64,000 nucleotides of DNA from an uncultured Clostridia bacterium (GCA_946220865.1 CAMJYM010000008.1:33751-97750); one strand, 5' to 3'; positions 18,458 through 27,100 are shown, counted from the stretch's first letter. Numbers and translations: made by a program. The notes: a model not told the origin generated them from the letters alone.

Positions 18458-18578
18458 GCTTTTTACCTTTCTTCACAGGTCTCACTCTGTAACACTCTCA
18501 TTCTGTACTCCTTGGAGCACAGCGGAGACAGAAGACTCCTCTGCTTCGGCCTTTTGTCCCGGCTGTGATCAGGCAGAT

Positions 18579-18626
18579 GAAAAAAGAAAAAATCCGGGGG
18601 CCCATCCTCCTGGATGGGTCCCCGGA
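18579..18626 (-). terminator. Terminator between oppA and oppB of operon 2
   Basis: A 15-bp stem (18593-18607 with 18612-18626, one imperfect pair) is followed on the minus strand by TTTTTTCTTTTTT. Same arrangement as in operon 1. Confidence 0.85.
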
Positions 18627-18640
18627 ACAGAGGCAAAAAC

Positions 18641-20485
18641 TTATTTCCTGCCCGAGAGGTAACCGATACGGTAACCAATATTGGACCACACGCAGTCATC
18701 CGCATTTTTGATGAAATTGTAGCGATAGCTGTTCACTCTGTTGTGAACCACCGGCGCGACCGGGGCTTCGTCCATCAGAATGCTCTCTGCTTTAATGTAG
18801 AGCTCAAGGCGTTTTTCGGGATCGACTTCACGGGCCGCAGCCTTAACCGCTTTGTTGTACTGTTCATTATTCCAGTAAGTGCCAACCTGCGGGCTGCCAT
18901 CCGCGTGGATAAGCAGCATGGCATTGGGCTCAACCAGTTCAGAACCCCAAGCCATATAGCCGATCTGATAATCGGATTTGTCGACACGATCGGAGAAAAC
19001 CGTCCAGTCGAGCTGCTCGATCTTGAGATCGACATTCAGGACTTCTTTGAAGACCGACTGCAAATATTCACCAAAGGTGCGGAACCAGGTATCGGTGGAG
19101 CCCAGAATGATGGAGACTTCGAGATTGTCGATTTTATCTTCCATACCGAGTTCTTTCAGCCCTTCGGCGAGGAGAGCCTTGGGGTCGGGAACTTCTTGCT
19201 GGAGCTTGTCCATAAAGTTACCGGCTGTCTCACGGTAGTTTTTGTCACCGACGAAAATGGTCAGGGGAACCCAGCCCGTCGCCGGTCTGTGATTGCCGAA
19301 CCAGATGGTTTCATTGAAGTCTTCACGGTCAAGCGCGGCGCTGAAGGCGCGGCGAACTTTGACGTTTTTGAAGAGCTCATCCTTGGTGTTAAACATCATG
19401 AAATAGGTGGCAATATCATCTTTATTGACATTGACAACGTCATCCTTGGCAGCAAATTTTTCTTTCCACTCGGGTTTAGTCGTGCCGACGCCAAAAATTT
19501 CCTGATTCAAAAAGGCCGTCATGAGCGTGTTCTCATCCTGCATAATGGGCAGATTAACCTTTTGATAGAGGACGTTGGCGGCATTCCAATAAGTATCCAC
19601 TTTTTCAAGGACGATCTTGGTATTGTGCTGCCAGTCGGTCACCTTGAAGGGGCCGTTGCCCATGATCTTATCCGGATCCGAGCCATAGGCTTCGCCTTCT
19701 TTTTCAATCCAGTCTTTGCGGACAGCACAGGACACCGGCTGAGCCATGACCTGCAGGAAAGTTGCCGACGGAGCACCCAGGGTAATCTCCAGAGTTTTGT
19801 CATCGAGGGCTTTGACGCCAACCTTCTCCATATCGAAGGCCGGAGCGGCCTTTTCATCCTTAGCCTCTTCCGTCTCAGCAGGAGTTTCTTCTTTTTTCTC
19901 TGCCTCAGCCTCGGTAGCAGCTTCCGTCTTTTCTTCTTCAGCTTTTTCCTCAGCCGGAGCTTCTTCTTCCTGAATCGCATTCAGAATATCGCTGAGGAGG
20001 TAAACATAGGGAGCGCCGGTGGCCGGGTCTATCGCACGCTTCAGTGCATATTCATAGTCCTGAGCGGTGACGGGCTGGCCGTCCCACCACTGATTGTCAC
20101 GCAGATGGAAGGTGTAAACCAGGCCGTCGTCGCTGACATCCCAGGTCGCTGCCCCACCCGTAAAAACGGGGTTGCCATTTTCATCGCCATGGATCAGGAC
20201 CAGCGGTTCATAAATGTTCATCATAATGCTGAGCGCATAGTTGTCACTCGCACGCGCGGGGTCGAGTGAGGTCGGCTCAGAACTGAGGTAGGTGTCAAAA
20301 ACCTGATCCGCATCAGGCTCGCCATCCGTGGTGGGGTTCCACTCGACAAAATCTTTCGTCGCCGCTTCAGCCTTTGCCTCCTCGGCTGGAGCTGTGGTCT
20401 CAGCTTCCGCCCTGACGGCCAGATTCAGCGAACCCAGCGTGAGGAGCAAGGCGAGAGCCAGAAATAGTGCAAAATACTTTTTCAT
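18641..20485 (-). CDS. oppA: Peptide ABC importer 2, substrate-binding protein OppA
   Basis: A 614-residue SBP_bac_5-family binding protein. It has a signal peptide with hydrophobic core FALFLALALLLTLGSLNLAV and a likely cleavage near RAEA; no lipobox cysteine. Family motifs include YEPLVLIHGDENG, VTAQDYEYALKRAIDP, GNGPFKVTDW and FSAALDREDF. Residues about 167-215 form a low-complexity Glu/Ala/Lys insertion in the middle of the first lobe, unusual for the family. Start at 20485 with GGAGG 8 nt upstream, preceded by a clear promoter. Confidence 0.92.
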   Translation of the reverse strand: MKKYFALFLALALLLTLGSLNLAVRAEAETTAPAEEAKAEAATKDFVEWNPTTDGEPDADQVFDTYLSSEPTSLDPARASDNYALSIMMNIYEPLVLIHGDENGNPVFTGGAATWDVSDDGLVYTFHLRDNQWWDGQPVTAQDYEYALKRAIDPATGAPYVYLLSDILNAIQEEEAPAEEKAEEEKTEAATEAEAEKKEETPAETEEAKDEKAAPAFDMEKVGVKALDDKTLEITLGAPSATFLQVMAQPVSCAVRKDWIEKEGEAYGSDPDKIMGNGPFKVTDWQHNTKIVLEKVDTYWNAANVLYQKVNLPIMQDENTLMTAFLNQEIFGVGTTKPEWKEKFAAKDDVVNVNKDDIATYFMMFNTKDELFKNVKVRRAFSAALDREDFNETIWFGNHRPATGWVPLTIFVGDKNYRETAGNFMDKLQQEVPDPKALLAEGLKELGMEDKIDNLEVSIILGSTDTWFRTFGEYLQSVFKEVLNVDLKIEQLDWTVFSDRVDKSDYQIGYMAWGSELVEPNAMLLIHADGSPQVGTYWNNEQYNKAVKAAAREVDPEKRLELYIKAESILMDEAPVAPVVHNRVNSYRYNFIKNADDCVWSNIGYRIGYLSGRK

Positions 20486-20498
20486 AAAAGCTTCCTCC

Positions 20499-20512
20499 AA
20501 TCAATATTGATT
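20499..20512. promoter_or_regulatory. Perfect 14-bp palindrome at the oppA transcription start
   Basis: AATCAATATTGATT is its own reverse complement. It lies between the oppA -10 box and ribosome binding site, a typical repressor position. Confidence 0.55.
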
Positions 20513-20515
20513 AAA

Positions 20516-20544
20516 ATGATAGAAAAAAAGCCCCTGAAAGTCAA
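20516..20544 (-). promoter_or_regulatory. Promoter of importer operon 2
   Basis: On the minus strand: TTGACT, 17 nt, TATCAT. Each box is one mismatch from consensus. It lies 31 nt before the oppA ATG. Confidence 0.75.
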
Positions 20545-20656
20545 ACCGTTTGTGAATGCTGGCGAGTCTGGAAAGCCCTCAAAATGCGTCATTATGCAGA
20601 TTTTATGTATAACTTGTCCGCACGCTTACAGAGCTATCACCTGATTTATCAGAGAC

Positions 20657-20687
20657 TTTGATAAATCAAAGGATATCTAGCTTATAA
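20657..20687 (+). promoter_or_regulatory. Orphan plus-strand promoter with a palindromic -35
   Basis: TTGATA, 18 nt, TATAAT. The -35 lies within TTTGATAAATCAAA, a 14-bp near-palindrome, and TGATTTATCA at 20642 pairs with TGATAAATCA at 20659. No gene follows on this strand. Confidence 0.5.
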
Positions 20688-20689
20688 TA

Positions 20690-20943
20690 CGCATATTAGA
20701 GAATCCATTTGCGCAATTTGCTTTTGTAATCTGTCAGAACTTACAGGCCAAACTTAAAATGGCCGTGAATAAAGATAAATCATGAAACTCCTGGCGAAAA
20801 CGATGAAAAACGATAAAAAGCGATAAGAAACTTTAATCCAAGGTGCAGACGAAGTACCGGCAGTGATTTAGTCCGACACAGAACAACAGATGGCTAAAAA
20901 CTGAAAGCGTCAAGGCTCATGACTGCAAAGTACAGTCATGAGC
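20690..20943 (+). ncRNA. Possible small RNA ending in an 11-bp hairpin
   Basis: The orphan promoter would start a transcript near 20694. A perfect hairpin, GCTCATGACTG and its complement with a 7-nt loop, lies at 20915-20943 but lacks a T-run. The longest frame within is about 13 codons. The rest of the 580-bp gap (20486-21066) shows nothing else. Confidence 0.25.
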
Positions 20944-21066
20944 TCGTCCTTTGGTCTGACGCATTAAAATTATCAGAAAATTTTCAGAAAACGGAAATGA
21001 CCGCAGTACTGTGATAACTCAAAGCCCATGTACTTGAATTATGAGGCTTGCCTGCTTCACCACCGC

Positions 21067-22851
21067 TCAGACCCAGCGCTCCAGCTGGCCCATCACGCGA
21101 GGCAGACGCCAGCGCAGAAAGAGCAGAAAAGCGAGCAGCAGAAGGCTGTTCAAAACAAAAAGCAGAATCAGAGCCAGAGGCGCCGAAAAGAGCCGTGGCC
21201 CCAGAGTGAGATAAAGCAGCAGGCCGTTAAGCCCTGCCACCAGCCAGCTCATGAACATGGACAGGAGCACATTTTTGCCTTGTTTGGCCATCTGCGTTTC
21301 ATTGTCCCAGTGCAGATTTGGGGAGAGTGCATCCAGGGATAGCTGCGCAAGATGCGTGCCCAGAGAGCTCACGAGGAGACTGAGGAAAAGCAGAGCCATC
21401 ATCCAGACCGGCAATCCCAGAACCAGCCCACTGCCCAGCGAAAGCAAAAGAAAGATCGGCAGATCAATGAGCAGGGAAAGCAGCGTTTTCATGGCAAATT
21501 GCGTGGAGAGTTTGAGCGGCAGAGCATTCATCCAGAAGATGCCCGCGCCCTCCCGCGATAGCGCTGTCGTATTGAGACCGCTGGCCGCACAGAAAAAGTC
21601 GTAGACGATGTTGCTTCCTGCAGCCAGAATAAAGAAAAACTCCAGGCGAAACTCAGCATTTGTGCTGCATTGTTCGCGAAGTTGAGCGAGAAGGCCTGGG
21701 ATATCCTGGTCGCCAGCCTTCTGCAATCCCATGAAAAAGACAAGACCCATGATCAGGATCGGCATATAAGCGCCAAAAATGTTATTCATCAACAGGGCTG
21801 GGGAACGCCGAACAAGCTTCCACTCCCGGGCGAAATAGGAAAGCGCCGGGCTCTGACGTCGCAAAGCCTGAGCCAGCTTCGTACTCCTGAGGCGGCGCTT
21901 TCTGGCTCCGCCCGCACTTTCGCCCAAACTGGGTCCGTAAACCCGAGCGGCTATGACCACTGCGACTAAGGTGTAAAGCACACACAGAGCCAGAGCGAGG
22001 CCGAGATTTTTCCAGGCTTCTGGGCCCGCTCCGCCAAGAGCTTTCTGCAGGAAGGCCAGCTGGGGAAGCACATAATTAAATTTCGTGAGCGTCGTGCCCA
22101 TCTGGCTTGCACCGGCCGCGGTATTGACGCCCTCTCCGATCAGGCCGGCGCCACGATAATAAAAGTAAACCGCCGCGAGCGACATGACCATGGTCAGGCT
22201 GTTGGCCAGAATGAGAAAGCGGTCTTTATTGCGCACCAGAGGTGTAAAACGCGCGAGCAGCATGGTGAGTATCGTCAGAATGGCGACGGGCACGGCAGGC
22301 AAAAGCAGCACAACCAGCAGCGCCCGCACATAGAAATCCCAGCTCTCACCGCCGCTGATGCCGAAGCTGAGCCATGAGGGCAGGCAGAATACCGCCGGCA
22401 GGATCAGTTCATAGAGATAGATGAGCAGGTAACGGGCCGTAATAATCTGTGCCCCCGTAAAAGGCAGGGCCAGGAGCCTCTCCGTATCCTTTGCCAGATA
22501 ATAGGTCGATGACACGTAAAAGAAACCGCTCAGAAGAAGATAATAGCTGATGCCTGAAGTATAAATGGCGTGAAAGAGCTCTGGCATATCGAGGCTGCGC
22601 AGATTTCCCGCAAGCTCCGATCCGCCTTTGAACATCATGACGCCCAGGAAGCCGTAGAGCACAATATAGAGCAGCCAGGGTCCACCGAGGCGGGCCGTCA
22701 GCTTTCTGAGAGAATCACCTAAAGCGGAGCCCCCGCGTTTCTGTTTACGCGCACGCATCTGCCCGCTGAGCGCAGAAACCACCCCGGACTTATAAAGAAC
22801 CCAGCTCAGGAGAAACGTTTTTTTCAAGCTAGTCACGGGTTTCTCCTTCAC
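21067..22851 (-). CDS. ABC-2 type exporter, permease
   Basis: A 594-residue multispanning protein with about 12 hydrophobic segments in two halves, the layout of large Firmicute ABC-2 permeases (FYVSSTYYLAKDTERLLALPFTG is a characteristic cytoplasmic segment). The substrate is unknown. Translation begins at a GTG in a GTGA overlap with the ATPase gene, so the two are coupled. A long basic N-terminus precedes the first helix. Confidence 0.8.
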   Translation of the reverse strand: MKEKPVTSLKKTFLLSWVLYKSGVVSALSGQMRARKQKRGGSALGDSLRKLTARLGGPWLLYIVLYGFLGVMMFKGGSELAGNLRSLDMPELFHAIYTSGISYYLLLSGFFYVSSTYYLAKDTERLLALPFTGAQIITARYLLIYLYELILPAVFCLPSWLSFGISGGESWDFYVRALLVVLLLPAVPVAILTILTMLLARFTPLVRNKDRFLILANSLTMVMSLAAVYFYYRGAGLIGEGVNTAAGASQMGTTLTKFNYVLPQLAFLQKALGGAGPEAWKNLGLALALCVLYTLVAVVIAARVYGPSLGESAGGARKRRLRSTKLAQALRRQSPALSYFAREWKLVRRSPALLMNNIFGAYMPILIMGLVFFMGLQKAGDQDIPGLLAQLREQCSTNAEFRLEFFFILAAGSNIVYDFFCAASGLNTTALSREGAGIFWMNALPLKLSTQFAMKTLLSLLIDLPIFLLLSLGSGLVLGLPVWMMALLFLSLLVSSLGTHLAQLSLDALSPNLHWDNETQMAKQGKNVLLSMFMSWLVAGLNGLLLYLTLGPRLFSAPLALILLFVLNSLLLLAFLLFLRWRLPRVMGQLERWV

Positions 22852-23600
22852 GCTTCATCTGACGTCGCCGTTTCACTGCGCTCGGTCATTTCAAGGAACA
22901 TGCTTTCCAGCGAGCTGTTGGCAGCAAAGTGTTCACGCATTTCGGCGAGCGTGCCGACAAAGAGCAGCTTGCCACCGTCGATAATAGCAATGCGGTCGCA
23001 GATTTTTTCGGCCACATCTAAAACATGCGTGGAGAAGAGTACCATGTGGCCGCTGTCCGCGTGCTCGCGCATACGATTTTTAAGCTCGAAAGAAGCTTTA
23101 GGATCCAGACCCACCATGGGCTCATCCAAAATCCAGAGCGGTGGATTGTGCAGCAGCGCGCCGATCAATACGATCTTCTGGCGCATGCCGTGGGAATACG
23201 ACGACAAACGATCTCCTAGAGCCGCTTCCATCTCAAAGGTACGGGCCAGCTGGCTGACCTTCTCCTCCCGGCCCTCTTGCGGTACCTCGTAGATATCCGC
23301 GATAAACTTGAGATACTCAACGCCCTTGAGACGCAGGAAGGCATCCTGTTCATCCGGGACAAAGGCGAACTCGCGTTTGGCAGCGAGAGCATCCGTTGTG
23401 ATGCTGTGGCCGTTAATCTCCACATCCCCTTCATCGGGACGCAGAATACCCGTAATCATCTTAAGGGTCGTCGTCTTCCCCGCTCCGTTAGGCCCAAGCA
23501 GGCCGAGAATCTCTCCGTTCTCGGCCCGCAAACTGAGCTTATCCACGGCCTTGACGCCGTTTTTTTCGTAGGATTTACTGATGGCTTTGATATCTAACAC
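22848..23600 (-). CDS. ABC-2 type exporter, ATP-binding protein
   Basis: A 250-residue ATPase with Walker A GPNGAGKTT, signature YSHGMRQKI, Walker B LWILDEPMVGLD and H-loop FSTHVLD, of the CcmA/NatA group of export ATPases. The start is a GTG with AAAGGAG upstream. It overlaps the permease and follows the SIMPL gene by 25 bp, so the three genes form one operon. Confidence 0.88.
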   Translation of the reverse strand: MLDIKAISKSYEKNGVKAVDKLSLRAENGEILGLLGPNGAGKTTTLKMITGILRPDEGDVEINGHSITTDALAAKREFAFVPDEQDAFLRLKGVEYLKFIADIYEVPQEGREEKVSQLARTFEMEAALGDRLSSYSHGMRQKIVLIGALLHNPPLWILDEPMVGLDPKASFELKNRMREHADSGHMVLFSTHVLDVAEKICDRIAIIDGGKLLFVGTLAEMREHFAANSSLESMFLEMTERSETATSDEA

Positions 23601-23625
23601 CTCAAGCTCCTTTCAGTGAGACAGC

Positions 23626-25086
23626 TTATTTGGTGACAGTATAGGCCGAATCAACATTGGCCGCTACCGTGATGGTGCTGCCGGAAAGCGCCACATCAGC
23701 CGCAGAATCGGCAGCCATCTCCATCTCCGCGTTCATCATTTTCGCATCGTTGACGACAGGTGAATAGCTGTCCGAACTTTCATTAATGTAAAGGGGCGTT
23801 TCCACTAATTTCAGACCAGCAGCTTCAGCGATGGTGACCGCCTTTTCACCGGCATTTTTCACCGCCATGTTCAGGGCTTTGGTGTAGGCTTCGCTGGGAT
23901 CTTCGAGTTTGTAGCTGACATCCTGAACTTCATTGGCGCCAGCATCGAGAAGAGTCGCCAGGACTTCCCCTACCTTTTCCACATCACGAACCTTGACCAC
24001 CAGATTATTGCTGGCCTCAAAAGCATAGAGCTGAGGCTCGTCGCCATTATAATTGTACTGGGGGCTGATGTTGAAATTGATCGTGCGATAGTCTTTTTTA
24101 TCCACACCCGCCTTGTCGAGTTCGGCCAGAATGGCTTCCATCTTCTGATTCACTTCGTCCGAGGCAGCTTTGGCGGTATCTCCACGGGCACGGACACCGA
24201 CATTCAGCGTGACGATATCCGGAACACTTTCAAAAAGGCCGCGGGATTGAACTTCAATGCGCGGTGAAAGACTTTTGTCGGTTTTGGCTTCTTCGGCGAC
24301 AGGACTGTCCTGAATGGCGAACGAAGCGTTAATCACGGCCTTGATATCCACGCTGCTCACAGAAAGCGAAACGGCTGCTGCCGGAGAACCTCCCGCAGCT
24401 CCCATGCCTCCTATCTCTCCCTTCCCGAAGACGTTGCCAAAATCCATCGTGCTCTCTTCGCTGATTAATGATGGAACGGCCTCAATCTTGATATGGGCGG
24501 CCTCCGCCATAACACCGGCTTTATCCATGGCCGACTTCACGGCCTTCTTCAGAGCTTCGCGATAAGCCTCACGCTTATCTTCGAGATCGTAACGCACGTC
24601 CTGAACTTCATTCGCACCGGCATCCAGAGCCGCGGCAAGAATTTCGCCGACTTTATCCAGCGCGCGCACCTTCACGGTGATGCTGTTGCTGGCCTCATAG
24701 CCAACGAGGGTCGGCGTATCGGACTGCCAGCTATAATTCGTGCGGATGTAAAAATTCTCCGTGCGGTAATCCTTTTTCTCAATACCAGCAGCCTCAAGCG
24801 CCTTGAAGATCTCAGCCATTTTGAGGTTGACGGAATCGGAGGCCTCTTTGCCCGTCTTTTCCTGCGAACGCACCCCCAGAGAGATCACACAGATATCCGG
24901 TTCGACGCTCACCGTTCCCTGAGATTGCACCTGCATATATTGGTCACGCGCATCGAGTTGATTCATCCACCTAGCTCCTCCGTAAGCGGCCGCCTCAACA
25001 TTTCCGCCTGAGGGCAGGAGACTGAAGCCCACGCCCATCAGCAGGGCCAGACTCAGGCTGAGCAGTTTTTTCATTTGGATTTTCAT
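23626..25086 (-). CDS. Secreted protein with two SIMPL (DUF541) domains
   Basis: A 486-residue protein with a signal peptide (core LSLSLALLMGVGFSLLPSGG) and two SIMPL domains in tandem, about 50-225 and 270-460. Both contain the same series: VQSQG/V, VEPDI or VPDIV, KKDYRT, YEASN or FEASN, KVGEILA or KVGEVLA, DAGANEVQDV, and EAY...A. SIMPL proteins are usually single-domain and periplasmic or extracellular; their function is poorly known. The duplication is an internal one. GGAG precedes the ATG. First gene of the exporter operon. Confidence 0.85.
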   Translation of the reverse strand: MKIQMKKLLSLSLALLMGVGFSLLPSGGNVEAAAYGGARWMNQLDARDQYMQVQSQGTVSVEPDICVISLGVRSQEKTGKEASDSVNLKMAEIFKALEAAGIEKKDYRTENFYIRTNYSWQSDTPTLVGYEASNSITVKVRALDKVGEILAAALDAGANEVQDVRYDLEDKREAYREALKKAVKSAMDKAGVMAEAAHIKIEAVPSLISEESTMDFGNVFGKGEIGGMGAAGGSPAAAVSLSVSSVDIKAVINASFAIQDSPVAEEAKTDKSLSPRIEVQSRGLFESVPDIVTLNVGVRARGDTAKAASDEVNQKMEAILAELDKAGVDKKDYRTINFNISPQYNYNGDEPQLYAFEASNNLVVKVRDVEKVGEVLATLLDAGANEVQDVSYKLEDPSEAYTKALNMAVKNAGEKAVTIAEAAGLKLVETPLYINESSDSYSPVVNDAKMMNAEMEMAADSAADVALSGSTITVAANVDSAYTVTK

Positions 25087-25168
25087 AAGATTGCTCCTTT
25101 AACTAAGGTGATCGTCGAGGCCGTAGCCGCCTGGCGACCCTTTTACTTCATCCTGAAAGCCACGTAGG

Positions 25169-25197
25169 ATCATGGAACATTGCCGTTGTAAGTTCAA
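25169..25197 (-). promoter_or_regulatory. Possible promoter of the SIMPL-exporter operon
   Basis: TTGAAC, 17 nt, CATGAT on the minus strand, 80 nt before the SIMPL start. The -35 lies in the right arm of the hairpin TGCCGTTG/CAACGGCA (25181-25202). Confidence 0.35.
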
Positions 25198-25231
25198 CGG
25201 CACGGCCCACGGTGAAATTCACTTCTAAAAG

Positions 25232-25390
25232 GAATACGCAGGAGCGCGTGGTTTTGTCACCGTGAATATCGTTTGGGACAATTCCTTCTTATAGAATTTA
25301 CAGGAGCGCCTTACTTTGTCTCAGCACAACAGTACCCGGGCAGCTCCACTTGCAGCAATAGATATTTGCAGGATCAGCTTACTGTGTCAC
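25232..25390. repeat. Three degenerate 29-30-nt repeats
   Basis: Segments at 25232, 25294 and 25361 share the pattern GAATnnnCAGGAnCnnnTnACTnTGTC. Spacings are 62 and 67 bp. They lie between the SIMPL promoter and the aldolase terminator. Function unknown. Confidence 0.4.
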
Positions 25391-25401
25391 CACACTCCAA
25401 T

Positions 25402-25488
25402 AAAAAAACAGAGCGACCCGGAGAATCTGCCCCCTTAAGCATGGATCGGATCCAAACTTGGGGATGCTCCGATTTTGGTCGCTCTGTT
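25402..25488 (-). terminator. Long structured terminator after fda
   Basis: AACAGAGCGACC (outer arm) pairs exactly with GGTCGCTCTGTT across about 58 nt and is followed by seven T on the minus strand. Inside are further helices: CGGAG/CTCCG, CCCC/GGGG and TGGATC/GATCCA. It starts 9 nt after the fda stop codon. Confidence 0.8.
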
Positions 25489-25497
25489 AAAATGGCT

Positions 25498-26379
25498 TTA
25501 CTTTATGGATGCCGCGTAAATCTTGTCAACCGAATCCTTCATCATCGCGTTGAACTCCGCATCAGACTGCTGTGCACTCAGGCCCTCAGCAAGGGCGCGG
25601 GAGAAGCTGGCAATCAGGCCGTGGTTGCGGGCCAGAAGCTCGTTTGCCTCGTCGCGGCTGTAACCGCCGGAGAGCGCGACCACACGCATGACTTTCGGGT
25701 GCCGGATCAGCTCCTCATAGAAATTATCCTTGCTCGGAATACTGAGCTTCAGCATGACCGGCTTTTCGACTTTTTCCAGATGCTTCAGGATCTCTTCTTT
25801 GAGAATCGCTTCGGCCTCGGCTTTGTCGGCGATATGGATATCGACTTCAGGTTCAATGATGGGCACAAGTCCGGCTTTGGAAATTTTTTCGCCGATTTCG
25901 AACTGCTGATCGACAATCGCCTTAATACCTTCGCGGCTCGCCTTTTTGATCACGGAACGCATCTTGGTTCCAAAAATGTGGCGTTCAACGGCACGTTTCA
26001 GCAGATCATCCAGACCCGGCATGGGCTTCATCAGCTGGACGCCATTTTCTTCGGCGGCCAGGCCTTTATCGACCTTGAGGAAGGGTACGATACCCTTGAC
26101 ATCCCAGAGATAATCCCCGGTCTTTTTGCCTTCGATTTCGCGGTCCATGGTCTGTTCAAAGAGAATTGCGGCGAGGATATGCTGCTTATCAAAAGCGGGG
26201 CTCGTGATGATGCGGGTTCTCATCTGGTGCACGAGATTAAACATTTCGTCTTCGCCCTGATAGCTGTCTGCGGCGATGCCGTAAGCAGCCAACGCCTTGG
26301 GTGTGCTTCCGCCGGACTGATCCAGCGCGGCAATAAAACCTTTGCCATTCGTCATTCTTTGAGCTTGTTCTTGATTCAT
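25498..26379 (-). CDS. fda: Fructose-bisphosphate aldolase class I
   Basis: A 293-residue cytoplasmic enzyme that splits fructose 1,6-bisphosphate into two trioses in glycolysis and rejoins them in gluconeogenesis. It matches the bacterial class I aldolase family: AALDQSGGSTPKAL near the start, ILFEQTMDREI, PFLKVDKGL, PIIEPEVDI and PVMLKLSIPS, where Lys211 is the probable Schiff-base residue. AGGAGG is upstream of the ATG. Single-gene unit with its own promoter, leader hairpin and terminator. Confidence 0.95.
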   Translation of the reverse strand: MNQEQAQRMTNGKGFIAALDQSGGSTPKALAAYGIAADSYQGEDEMFNLVHQMRTRIITSPAFDKQHILAAILFEQTMDREIEGKKTGDYLWDVKGIVPFLKVDKGLAAEENGVQLMKPMPGLDDLLKRAVERHIFGTKMRSVIKKASREGIKAIVDQQFEIGEKISKAGLVPIIEPEVDIHIADKAEAEAILKEEILKHLEKVEKPVMLKLSIPSKDNFYEELIRHPKVMRVVALSGGYSRDEANELLARNHGLIASFSRALAEGLSAQQSDAEFNAMMKDSVDKIYAASIK

Positions 26380-26411
26380 CTTGGCCTCCTGAGCATCGCT
26401 GCTATCTTAAG

Positions 26412-26445
26412 GCTTTCAGCAGAATTGAAGTGAGCTGCTGAAAGC
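26412..26445 (-). promoter_or_regulatory. 11-bp hairpin in the fda leader
   Basis: GCTTTCAGCAG and its exact complement enclose 12 nt in the 5' leader, about 30 nt ahead of the start codon. No T-run follows; it may protect the 5' end of the message. Confidence 0.5.
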
Positions 26446-26462
26446 GGACTATTGACCCTTTT

Positions 26463-26491
26463 ATCTTACGAAAAAAGGCCCGACTTGACAA
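26463..26491 (-). promoter_or_regulatory. Promoter of fda
   Basis: TTGTCA, 17 nt, TAAGAT on the minus strand, giving a leader of about 75 nt. Confidence 0.65.
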
Positions 26492-26563
26492 TCAAGTAAT
26501 TTGCGCGAAAAGCGCGGAAAAACACCACGCTTTACCGGGGTTTTGCTGGTTTTCCAAAGGCCT

Positions 26564-27100
26564 TTACTCCAACTCCATCAAATGCTCAAGGCCCATATCG
26601 ATCATCAGTTCAACATGCTCGTCTGCAAGGCTGTACGTCACGGTTTTGCCCTCTCTGCGATAGCGTATCAGGTTGTGATCGCGCAAACTCCGCAGCTGGT
26701 GCGAAATTGCCGAAGGCGTCATGCTCAGAAGTTCAGCGAGATCGCTGACACAGAGTTCATTGACCCGCAGAGCCGAAAGAATGGAGAGGCGTGTGCTGTC
26801 GCCAAAATTCTTGTAGAGATCCGCCAGATCACCGAGGATCTCCGCCGAAGGCATCGCCGCAGCAAGCTCCTGCAGCTTTTCCGAAACACTGCCTCCGCAT
26901 ACAAAATGAGGATAGGGAGCTGTAGCCGCAGCTGCTGCATCCGGCCATTCCGTCTGGCCACTGTCGCCCACTCTATTTTCGCTGCCACTTATATCTTCTC
27001 TGCCTGCTTCGCTTTCGCCATAAATTCTATCTTCGTCACCAACTTTGACTTCGCCGCCTACTCCCAACTGCATGAAGACCCTTTCTCTCTCATCCAACAT
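26564..27100 (-). CDS. ArsR/SmtB-family metal-sensing regulator
   Basis: A 178-residue repressor-type protein. Residues 80-178 are a standard SmtB/CzrA winged helix: FGDSTRLSILSAL, ELCVSDLAELLSMTPSAISHQLRSLRDHNLIRYRREGKTVTYSL. The C-terminal helix has Asp160, His162, His173 and Glu176 in the spacing of the CzrA alpha-5 zinc site, with Glu in place of the last His. The first 75 residues are low-complexity and may be partly untranslated; internal starts exist (27073, with AAAGGG upstream). No metal transporter is adjacent. Confidence 0.8.
   Translation of the reverse strand: MLDERERVFMQLGVGGEVKVGDEDRIYGESEAGREDISGSENRVGDSGQTEWPDAAAAATAPYPHFVCGGSVSEKLQELAAAMPSAEILGDLADLYKNFGDSTRLSILSALRVNELCVSDLAELLSMTPSAISHQLRSLRDHNLIRYRREGKTVTYSLADEHVELMIDMGLEHLMELE

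Noticed and set aside
18614..20269. 551-codon plus-strand frame
   Set aside because: Shadow of oppA2; composition is odd and no ribosome binding site is seen.
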